From the NCBI GenBank assembly GCA_951812925.1, contig OX638370.1, positions 30,619,964-30,683,963 of the forward strand: a stretch of 64,000 nt of DNA. The letters are read 5' to 3'. Shown here in pieces: positions 48,301 through 60,300 of this stretch. Positions within the stretch are counted from its first letter, which is position 1. Each line of letters starts with the position of its first letter. The stretch comes from Calliopum simillimum. Lineage: Eukaryota > Arthropoda > Insecta > Diptera > Lauxaniidae. The position numbers and the translations under genes were made by a program. The notes under the pieces were generated by a model. That model saw only the letters and a program-made list of their open reading frames with translations. It did not search any database and was not told the origin of the DNA.

Positions 48301-51300
48301 CAGAAAGTTCTTTAAGACTATTAAAAAAACATTTGTCCAATAGCTTTAAATATAGATCTGCCATGCGCCGGGCAATGACACAGTAGATGTTTCGACATCT
48401 ATTATGAGTCAAAATGCCCATTCTGCGAGCATGGTAACTGATAAGACAGTGACCAGTGATAACAGTTCTATATGTGTTACGAGATAGTAAGAGAAGGTTA
48501 TCAGTTTTTTTTTTTACAGAAGGTTGGACAAAAATGTTTGGTCATTCTGCTAGTATTTGAGTTAGTCCATTGTAAGTAAGCCTCTGAAATGTTAAACTAT
48601 AGTGCTGTATAGTAACTAGGGATTCCAATTTTTGACTTTTTGCGATCCCGGGATTTCGGGATCAGAAATTTTTGAATCCCGGGATCCCGGGATTTTTCGG
48701 GATTTGTATGAATTTTGTTTTCTTCGTAAATAGAACAGAATTTAGTATTAAAAATTACTAATATTTTGTCTTATATACCCCTACTACACCCCTACAAAGA
48801 TATTTTATTTAAAAAAGAACAATTTCTCAAAGCAGATACATTTTATTAAGCAATTCACGCCTTTTATAAAAAACAAAAATTCATAAAAATTTATTTACTT
48901 CAAAAACAAGCATAAAGGTACATTGCTGCATTATATGCTTAGTTAAATACATATCGATACCTTAGAGCGCTATAGTTCTATCTCCATTTATTCAATTATT
49001 GGGAAATGCAAAAAGAATACTTCAAGCAGTGGTTATTTAGAATTGGCTGCGATTTTGAAAAAACTATACATGCAATAATTTTACCTTAGTATATTTTAAC
49101 ATAATTTTGTATTAAAAACTAATTTTATTAATTTTTAACAAAATCAATTTAACAAATTATATGGAAATGTACTACACGGAGAAAAATACGTATAATAATT
49201 TTTACTATATTGGCTAGTCGAAAAATTAAAGTAATCAACACTAAATTTCAAGTATAAATTACCTTACGTATGAACCATTTGATGGGTCCGTAAAGTCATA
49301 TCTACAAATAAAATGTAGTTAAATAATAAAGGAATATTTACTACAAATTTCCTACATTTGACTATATGTAAGGTAATTTGCACTTTCAGAAAAAAAATGT
49401 GTGGTCAATTTGAATTTATAATTCTAGTCAAAATAACTTCAATTTTTTCACGCACAAAAATGAGTATCATAATTTTCACCTTACGCGAGTAAGGTAAGTA
49501 CCACCAAAATATAGAGTCATTTTGACTTTTATAATTTAAGTAACAATTTATATTTTTGGACAGACATTTTCTTGATATACAAATTTTTTTGCTTCTACAT
49601 CATATGCGGAAGCAGCCCAGTGGATATGTATCTGACTACCATTCGGAAGGGTCAAGGTTCGTATCCCGGCACCGGTCAAGTTAATTTTTTTTTTTTTTGT
49701 TTTTTTTTTTTTTTTTGTTATTTGAACTATACAGTAAGGTAAATATCACGCCAATTTTTTCATTAAAATTACTAGACTGTGAGGTCATTCGAACAATCTG
49801 AATTGACTAAAACAGTAAGGTAAATCTTACTTCGGTGTAAAGTTGTCACTATTCTGACTTGAAAATCTGGTAAAATTTATGAGAAATAAAGTAGCAGGTA
49901 CTATTTTTTTTCTCCGTGTACTATTCAAATAAACGACGCATTTAGTAAATTTTATGAGCGACTAGCATTTCCCGGTGTGCATTGCGATACCTTCTTTTGT
50001 ATGGAGGGCAGAGCATTTCCAATTAAACCAATGAATGTAAATTGTTCCGATGCAATTTATATGCGCACCAAAACTCATCTATGTGTATTAGATAGTTTCA
50101 GAGGTATGATACTTTTTTAAGGACATGGGACCGCCCACTTTTCCCTTAGACATTATTTGTCCCCTGACTCTTAATACACATACCACATCTCATCCATATC
50201 CTTTAAATGATTTCAGAGACATGAAAAATTATTTTTTTTCGAATCATGGAAAAAACAAGAAATTTTCAAAAATTTCTGGTTCTGACCTTTGGGTGGAAAA
50301 AAAAATGTTTCCACTAAAAACATCGTCACTCTTAGGCCAGATTCACGAAATTTCAAATTTTTCTGTTTTGCACTAATGTGGTTTTCTTGTACAAAATGGT
50401 TCAATAAAGTTATGCCAGAAGTATGAAAGCTATATCTGAAGTGGTTTAACAGCAAATGCAAAGTTTATTACACGAAAAAGCAAGATTTACATATAATGTT
50501 CATATTTAAAAAAATTTCAAATAGCAATTTCTCAAATTCAAAAATTTTCACATTCGTGAATCTGGCCTAAGAGTGACGACATGTAAAATGTCATGAAGGT
50601 GTAGAAAAGACGAAAAAAATTTAAAAATTTTCTTAAAAATGTGACTTATTTGAATATTCAGAGGAGATGGCACAGTAGCGCTCTTCAAAAAATTACAGTT
50701 TGGAGATAGGATTTTTCTCAATTCTCGAATATTTCGGTGTTTTGGTGGTATTTTGACATCCCCCAGAAAAATAAAAAATTAAAACAATTTCAACAATATA
50801 AATTAAAAACAATAAAAAATTGACAGTCATAGAAAAAATCATACAGAAAAACATAAGAGAACTAGTCTGAAGTGCATTTTAGTAAAAATGATATTACTCA
50901 AAGCAGATTTTCTTTCTTTATAATATCAATAGTGATTTTGATTGGTTGAAGAGTACGAGCTAATTGTTTAATAATTTTAAATTCGCTACAGTGGATCGAA
51001 GAAACCTTTAAGTCAATACAAGCTGTTTTTATGCTACTCTCAAGCATAATAAAGCGCTGCAGCATATCTAAAAGACTACTCCATCTCGTTTTGCAATCTA
51101 AGATTAACTTCAGCTCTTTATTATGTTCAATTTAACCATAATGTTGGTGATTTTTGGAACATTCTAACAATTTTTCTAACCTAAAAAACTTAGAAAAGAA
51201 ATCCCGGGATTGGTAGCACTAATCCCGGGATTTTCGGGACTGCAAAAAGGCTCGAATCCCGGGATCCCGGGATCCCGGTACTGAAATCCCTAATAGTAAC

Positions 51301-54300
51301 TGATACGTTTAACAGTTCCCCATCGAGAACGACGCCAGATTTTACTTGTGCATCAGCAATTTCATTACTCTCTATATCGTGATGACTACCTTTCCAGTTG
51401 GTGCATGCTTCAGCCTTACTGCTGAGGGCTTGAAATAGAATGTCGAAACGAAGAACTGACTTGGATTTGATTGTATAGATTTTGAGAGCAGCTTGCTTGA
51501 CTGTCAACATAAAAATTTATGCGGTGGGCGACAACGCTTCCCTTTACATTCCGTCGCCATAATAACCGTTTCCAACTCCGCTTGCGATATGCTACAGTCA
51601 GGTAGCAGTTTAAACTGTAGTCTTGTATTATAGATGGGAATGAAAACTCCAGCTCCCACTCCTGCTTCATGCTTTAAACCGTCCGATGAGTCTGTATGCA
51701 GAATCTGAATTAATCATAAATTATCGAAATCAAGTCAGAAAGTTGGAAGAGCAAGATATCATCGAAAAACACTGAAAAAATCAGCTAGATCCTGAAATTA
51801 TTGAAGAAGACTGCAGAAATCGAAAAACATTTAAGAATTCGGCAAGAGTCAGAAATTACCGAAAAGTATGCGAAAACACTGCTTAACTCGACGAGACACA
51901 GTGCGAAATTTTCAGAGTCTAGCGGAACTTAATTCATATCTCAGCACATATAGCAGTTATAGTTATGAAACTTAATACATGGATATATAATTAACTGGCA
52001 AAACACTATGCACAAATTAAGGGGGATCAGACAAGGAGTTATTATACATTGGAAATGCTTAAAACGTTGTATTTCTGCTCCCATACCAGATATCGCTATG
52101 AAACTTGATATATATAAACATTTTCTTATCAAAACATAATACAAAATATTAAGGGGGTAAGACAAGGGGTATTTGCTGTTTCTTGCATTTTTATTCAGAA
52201 ATGCTTCTTAATTTCGAGAGGATTCCCTCTACCTTTTTTATATATTATAAACTAGCGTACGAAGAGTTACCTTTAAACTATGGAGAGTGTCAGATGTTAG
52301 TGTTGGTGGGCCTATTTTTTCCAAAACAAAATCAACGATGGCGTCCGATGTCGTCCGATGTCGGTTTTTCATGAAATTTCGGTGTTATATGAAATTTCCA
52401 AAGACATTCTGGAAAAGGTTTAGTTTAAAATAGGATCGCAAAATATCGCAGAAGATGTTTTATATTTCCAGTAGAGGATAAACCTACCTTTCAAATTTTG
52501 TACGTTTCAAAATGGCGATTTGTGGTAACACCTTTTAAAGTATCCAATGAAGTTGAAAATGTAAATCTTATGAACTTCTTAACAAGCACAAATTTCACAA
52601 ACAAATCACACATGAGTAAGAAAAGATTCTGCAATCATTTGAATGCCAATAAGTGACAATTTTATTAAAAAATAAATAAAAAAAAATGTTCGTGACCTCC
52701 CAGTGTGCCAGACGGTTCATATCTCCGCTTTTTTACCCGTTACGGATCCGTTACTGATCCGTTTGCGGGAGAAATTCCAAAAAAAAAAACGATTCGCTTT
52801 TTTTTTGGGAATCTCTCCCGCCAACGGATCAGTAACGGATCCGTAACGGATAAAAAAGCGGAAATTTGAACCGTCTGGCACACTGGGCTACCACTTACCG
52901 TTTTTATGTACCAATCTATAAACTAAAACAAATCGAAAAGCTTTCATAGTCAAAAAGTATGAATGAATAAGTAATGCAAGTTTCAGGTGCATTTTGCAGT
53001 TGTTTCGCAGGGTTATTCAAAAATTGAATAAAGTTCCGCTAAACCTCTCAAATTTCGCACTGTGCTAGGGCCTGATACTATCTAAAAACACATAGAAAAG
53101 TCAACAACTCAAAAGTTTTAATTTCCTTTTGCCTTTAATTACAGAATACTGGATTAAGTTCGACTACAGTATTACAAATTTTTGCAATTTGTTATAAATG
53201 AAAGTGGAATAAGTCCATTCGGAATAAAAAAACTCGATTATTTTCTATTACACTTGTAAAAATTTTTACTGCATTACATAATTTGATAAACTTGCAGTGG
53301 TAAACACTTTACACCAGTTACATAACTCTTAGCAATATTTTTGGATTGAGTTTATGGAAAAATGTTTCAAAAAAAAAACGATCATAAAACTTTTTACAAC
53401 TTGATCTGTTTCGTTTCATTAATCAAATCACCAAGTGATTGGCAAAATCATGCCCTCTTAATTTTACATTGGAGATTATAACACCGATTTGTTTATTATG
53501 AATATGAATGGGTATTGATCTTGGATCTTACTAGATGCACTTACATACCTCACAGTCTATTTCTCCCTGATGAGTTCTCTCTGTAAACCTTGCAAGATGT
53601 AGTTTCTTCGAGAATTTACGAGTTTGAAAGGTGTCGAAAATAGACAATGTTCACAATGCTTGTGAACCCACACCCAACATATTAACAAATAAACAAACTC
53701 ACAAAACCATTGAATCTACCAAACAAAATGTTAACATTTCTACAAAAATTATCTATGTAATCGTCCATGAACTAGTTGATTAAAGCGTTCAATCTACGGC
53801 TGATAACAATAACTTGATTAAAAAAAAAAACAAAACAAACAAACAAATGAATAGACAAGCAAACAAAACAACTCTCCAAAGCAATTCTCCAAAATCAATT
53901 ATAAAAGCTTCGAGAATATTTTTTCTACGTAAAATTTTTGCGCTATTCGTTAATTTCTATTTAATTTGGCAAAATTTTAAAAAGGTTTTTTGTTGTTGTT
54001 GTTTTGTTTGAAGCAGGTAGCATATGGTATGACACGACTTTGTCGATAAACTTAAAAGCCAAACATAGGAAAAATCACTTTAACTAATAAATAAAAAATG
54101 TATACAGAGTCTAAATGCTACTCAAATGAAGAAACCAGTTTCGCTCTGTTTCTTTGAACAGCAGCATATTTTTTTACGTATGGGTATATGGGGATACACG
54201 AGTACATATCATTAAGCGCGTAACCTTCAAGGTCGGTCGCTAATGTTTGAAAGCGTCTTTGGTTTATTGTTTTTATTATAGTTTGCGAAATTTGTCAAAG

Positions 54301-57300
54301 AATATGTTCAAAAAATGACCATATTACACAGTAAAAATAAACGGTTTGAAAAGAGAGTGACACTTATATTGCATACATTCTAAAGGGTGTCCCATAATTC
54401 ACGCAAGATTTGAATTTGCCGCCATTTGTGCGGTAAAGTGTTGCCAACAGAAAGCAACGCTGCATCATCGATATTCAGCCACATGTATGTAAAATAGTAG
54501 TGCGAAATTTCAACAAAAGAGTACGTATGTGCCAGCTAAGCCGTCGAGGTTATCTGCCCGGTGTGCTATTCTATACGTAGCCGTGTCGTATGCGCTTTTT
54601 GTTTCAGTAAAAAAAAGTATACAATTGAAAAAAAGAGTTCGTACTCTATTTGATTCAAATGTTGCGTAAATTATGGAATACCCTTTAGTTAGGTAAAATT
54701 ATTAACGTTAAATTTTTACCTATGACAACTTAATTTGTTCACAGAATGTCGTTCCCTATACTCATGTCGTATTCAGTTTTGTAAGGTATTGAAGGTTATG
54801 TCAACCGCTTGAGCGATTTTTGGATATCATTGAAGAGCATGGATTTTTGACCTTTAATCCTTAATATTTTTCAAAGATGATGTCTTGTAAAACTATATTC
54901 CTATGACACAGGCTTGTTTCAAATTTACCTCGAAGATATTTAGGAAATCAAACTCTAAATTCATCTAGTGATGGTCTAACCTTTGGCCTGGCCAAACATT
55001 ATACTTATTCCTTGTATGTATGTATGTATTCTCCTTTAACTCCTAGGAGGAGCATAGGGCCAATATGAAATCTCTCCATTTGTCACGATCCCTTGCGATG
55101 ACTTTGATCTCTTGCCACGATTTTCCCGATTCTTGGATTTCCTTTTCCAACGACCTTTTCCAGTTGGTTTTGGGTCTACCACGTCCTCTACTGCCTTGTG
55201 GATTCCACTCAAGGGCCTGGCGACAAACTTCGCTGTGTGGTTTCCGGAGAGTGTGACCAATCCATCTGCAGTATTTTTCAAATTTTGCTTATATAGGAGG
55301 TGTCACGCCCTCTCGTCTGATTTCACCCAGTTTTTGTTGAGAGCTTACATTTATAGTTCTTAGTGTCTGAGTAAAATTTAGTTCCATTATCTCAAAAAAC
55401 GCTTTAAGTAAAACGTTTTGAAGCTTTTTCTTATATGGGATGTGCCACTCCCTCTTGTCCGAATTCGCCCAGTTTTTTTTCAGAGCTTGCGCTGACAATT
55501 CTTTGTATTTATGTGTATTTTGGTTGCATTGTCGTGAAAAATACTCCTAAAGTTGCATTTTTGATATATTTTTTGTATGTGCGGTAACCGCGTCCGTTGA
55601 CCGATTTCAATCCCACGAGCTAACTTTAACGACGGAGGCAGTTTATTAAATTTCATTAAATTATCTTGGTCAGTTTTCCCAGAAAATGTATTTCCACGCA
55701 CACCCAGCCAGCCAGACAGACGGACATGGCTATATGGGCTCAGGAGGTGACGTTGATCAAGAATATATATACTTTTCCATACCTGCCACGCCTCCTCTGC
55801 GTTACAAACGGAAGGACAAAGTGCGAGTGAAGGGTATAAAAACAAAAAAATGTTAATGTGCAAGTTCTTGCCAAATTAATTTATCAAATATTTTCTGTGT
55901 ATTACGTACATACTTAGTTATATCTTGTTCATTAATCAGAACAACAGTTGGTCTTATACCTTAGGTATATTGTTTATTCTCTTTTAACTGGCGTTCGCTT
56001 TCATTTTTGGAATCTTAAGAAATGTTTTTGTATTTCTTTAAACCTTCACTGTATTCGCAGAATCAACAGTGATGTCAGTCAGATACTTTGCGCTTCTCAT
56101 ATGATTTTTTTTCTTTTGCTTCTTAAATATACTTTACTTTGAATCACTCGTATCTTTGCTTCCTATTCGCATTCCATGAGCCCACTCTTGTGACTTTATT
56201 GTACTTATTTTGTTATTAACCAAGTCTGCAAAATTTGCTTTCAGGTATGCGTTGATTGTTTTTTTATTTATTTACTTTTTATTTATTCCTTAATTTATGA
56301 ACTTTAGAAAATTTATTACTCTTGTGAAATGTTTTCATACGTCTGTACATACATCAACAACTTTCATTTCGTGATCTGCAGGTTAATTGGGTCACAATTA
56401 AGATTTGAAAGGCGTAAAGCAAAAGTATGCAGATGTTTCAATAATAATGTGTAGTTAAAAACTTGAGATAAAACTGATTATGCTTTAAGATCACGCAGTA
56501 ATGACAGTTTTATTGATTATGCTGTCGTAAAATTTTGTAAACGTTTGTTTCTACAATTTTTTAGATTCTTATAAAAGGCATTTATTCTGATAATGAATTC
56601 TGATTAAGAAAATCCTCAGAAATGATATTCTTAACGTTTCTTACTGAAATTAAAACCAGTCGTAGATAATGTCCTAAAAGGACGGACAAATTTATTTAAG
56701 TAAACATTTTTATATATGATGATTTTCATGGGAGGGCGCTGTGTGCCTGGAAACAGCATTTTGCACTTTGATGTAAGGATAACTCAGAGTCCTGACGTGA
56801 TTACTAAATTCAGATTCGTAAAAAGGAGAACCTTAATGGCGCAAAAATGTTCAAAGTAGTTAAAATTTTGATTTTTCGTTTTGTATTATTTAGTACAAAA
56901 AATAGTTATACGTGTACCTAATTTTGTTGAACAAAAACCGATTTTGATCTGACATTGCTCATTTTGTTCGTAATTGAATTAAGAATAAAATCAAAACTTT
57001 ACATTTTTACAGTTTTTGAAAAAATATCGAAAAACGGTTATTGGAAAAAAAAATAGCAGAAAAAAAAATAGGCGTAACAATTCAAAACAAGAATAGTCAT
57101 TTTCGATCTATTTGACGATGCCGAATCCGGCGTCAGGATTTGTCTATCACGTGTAGTTTTTGAGATATCCTAACCTTAATGTTCATAAAAACACGATTTT
57201 TGAGATTACATAAAACGCACGAAATTATTTTGCTAATTTCGACCGAAAAAAATTATACCTAATTCGGCGTTTTAAAAATTTACATCTGAATTTTTTTTAC

Positions 57301-60300
57301 TTAAGGGGTCAAAGTTTTCCCTTTTAAAGCATTCTGATGTAAAATCGACACGTTAAACTATACGATATTTACATCTAAAAGTTATGATTTACATACTTAG
57401 CAAACTTTTGCAGAATATTACGAGTACATCCCCTACATATATATCATTTTTACCCTTTTCTTAAAAAGGTACAAAAATTACCTCTAAAACAGGTGAATAA
57501 TGAGTCGGCATGTACAACAGAAATACTATATATTTGCCATACAATGTCATACATACTTAGTCGCTTAATACTAAAATGTCCAAATTTCATTGCGAAGCCA
57601 AAAAATTGTCAAAACTACAGGGTGGGCCAAAAGTCACCATGGAGTTTAAAAATTTATTAACTTTTTCGTTTATATATACAAGGTGTATTGCATAAGGTTA
57701 CGAAACTTCTGGAAGGTGATAGAGGAGGCCTAGACTAACAAAAAATTTAGCCTAGAAGGGGGTTTAAAATGTACCCTTGAGAAGTTATAGGGTTAAAACT
57801 GATTTTCTGACTAGTTTCAGAAAAAAAATTTTCTGGCATCACTATAACGTTTTAGAAAAAACATTTCTATGGCGAAGTTTTAGCTAATTGTAAGAACTTT
57901 CAGATAGTGTATATGGTTTATAGGGTTTAAAAGAATTTCGCAAAGTTCTGGACCCTTAAAGTTGATATTTAAATTTTTTTCCCCTATTTTTTGACTTTGG
58001 CGGCCATTTAAGTCTGAAAAAGTTCGTATTAACATATCCTTCTATAATTTTTTTTTAAATCCTCGTTGAATTTCCTTTAATTCAGTATTGGCTATAATTT
58101 AATTTTTTAATTTATAGCCAAAAATTACCTAGTCTTGTTATATCGCTTCAAAAATAGCGAAAAACTATGTTTTAAGCACTTTTAAGAAAGGATACAGCAA
58201 TTTTGAGACCGCATTCGGAATCAGCATCGAAGAATACATTGCTTTTCTGCTTTTTTACGTTGTGGCAATGGCGCTGATTGGTCTATGTTTTTTCCAAGTA
58301 CGCAGATTACTACGTAGTAGCAATCGCATTAAATAAGATTTACCAAACTTATATGAGTATTTCCTTAATTTGCCACAAGTTTAAATTTTGTCATATCCCC
58401 TTTTAACAATTACCGATTCAATTAAAATATATAAAGATATAACTCGGGTTGAATTTTATGGTAAAAGGACTAAGAAGTGAGATCGAAAAAATCTTAACAT
58501 ATATGAAATTCAATAATTTTTAAACAGCTGATCTAAGAGTTTTAATTTTTTTTTTATTTAATTGCTAATTTTTTACAAATTACAGAAAAATAAAACTTTT
58601 ATAGTTCTAACCAGTATTTATGAAATCGTGGACCTTTTTTAAAGAGCCTTCCATTTGAGATTGTTTTCAGATACCTTTTTGCAACAGTTTGTTTGTCCAT
58701 TTCCTTTTAAAATCTTCGATATTTTTTGGGACACCTTTTTGTGCTCTTTTAGTCTTAGCTTCGGACAATTCGGAGGATTGGCCTCTCTTGGTACAAAAAC
58801 TATGTTATTAATTTGGTACCACCCCAGAGCTTTCTTGCCGTAGTGACATGATGCCAAATCGGGCCAAAAATATGTGGATACATTCTTCTCTCTTATGAAA
58901 GGAAGAAGTCTTTTTTTGAAACATTTTTTATGTGTATTTCGGTATTTATATAGCCCACTGTAACAAATGACTTTCTTCTTTTGCCGCAACTGCATATAGC
59001 TTGCCATACCAGGAATTCCTTAGGAAATTTTGCCTGCTTTTGGATTTTAAACTGTTCTTCGACATTTCCTCGAGCATCAGCAACATAAAAATTTTGACCC
59101 GGAAGCTGCGTAAAATCTGCCAGTACATACGTTTCGTCGTCCATTATACAACATGAATATTTTTGTATGAAACTCGATTTTAATTTCCGAGTCCCACTTT
59201 TGGCGTCTAAATTTTTTACAGCATAGAGTAGAACGGGGCAATGTCGTGCACTCAACTTTGACATGCTCGTAAAGCCGTACATCTCAAGCGAATGCGACGA
59301 GTAAGCATCCGATCGAAAGATAATTTCGTTGGTTACATCCATGTGTAACAACATTTGTGTAGCGAGAAATTGTGTTTGTGTAAGTGAAGAAAAAAAAATG
59401 TGCACGACATTGCCCCCCTCAAAATTTGTGGGGTAATGTCGTGCATTGTTTTCCGAGTATAGTAAAGGTACCAAAATGTGTGAGAAATGATAGGTAGTGG
59501 TTCTATTAGAGGAGATTTAGCATTGTCATGTATTTATTCATTATTATACAAGTGTGAGGTACATAATATGTTGTGTAGAGTAGAACGGGGCAATGTCGTG
59601 CACTCAACTTTGACATGCTCGTAAAGACGTACATCTCAAGCGAATGCAACGAGTAAGCATCCGATCGAAAGATAATTTCATTGGTTACATCCATGTGTAA
59701 CAACATTTGTGTAGCGAGAAATTGTGTTTGTGTAAGTGAATGTGCACGACATTACCCCAATGGTCGTTTTAAAGGTCAACTTTGATAACTCGGCGAAGCC
59801 GAAAATTTTTTTCGAAAACCAAATACTTCTTTTCTTTGGCAGGATATTTCGTTTCAGAAAACACTTACCTGGTATATTTTCCCGGAAGGAAAATTATTTT
59901 TCTGACCCGATAAAAAAACACTTATCGTCCCGAAAGCGTGCGTTTTGAAAAAAAAGGTTACTCTGTAGAGACGAACTGGTGAAAATTGCTAGTATTGTAT
60001 GCATAAGCTCAGTAGGTCAGCAGGTCCCTACCTTACGAACAGTTGGTAAATCATTCAATTCTTTGGGCTAAAACAGCCAGTGCACGACATTACCCCCTGC
60101 ACGACATTACCCCGTTCTACTCTATCTGTCTGGTACTTTTTGGACTTTGTATATTTTCAAACTTGCATTGGCTTTAACTTTTCGCACCAAATAGTCAGAG
60201 CACTGGGCTGACCGGGCAGCTTTTCTATCAGATGTGTTTGGAGATCTTTTCAATATGCTCTCAATTTTCTTGGCTTTTCCAATATCATGTCGGCCTTGTT

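Larger units (their letters stand above)
48617..51292 (-). mobile_element. hAT transposon with 8-bp target duplication
   Basis: Ends TAGGGATTCC and, inward from the right, TAGGGATTTC, with many GATCCCGGGATC-type words in both subterminal regions. Flanked by ATAGTAAC at 48609-48616 and 51293-51300. TAGGG termini and an 8-bp duplication are hAT hallmarks, and a hAT transposase relic lies inside. 2676 bp including two nested MITEs. Confidence 0.88.
48120..51720 (-). pseudogene. RNase-H-bearing LINE, 3' part, split by a hAT element
   Basis: Minus-strand pieces 51720-51301 and 48608-48227. The first shows, with frameshifts, GVFIPS-like text, AELETVIMA, DSQASCSQNLY (RNase H Asp) and WKGSHHDIESNEIADAQVKS (RNase H C-terminal His...Asp). 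The second shows LLLLSRNTYRTVITGHC, HARRMGILTHNRCRNIYC and a tail ending TLKPDVG-stop at 48227, matching the GHC...H...C tail of RNase-H LINEs (I/LOA/R1-like). GTTAAGTTAAG at the 3' end fits a short-repeat LINE tail. Confidence 0.78.

Noticed and set aside
49605..49680. A functional tRNA-Gly (anticodon ACC)
   Set aside because: The acceptor stem does not pair and the T stem is weak, so only a tRNA-derived relic is claimed.
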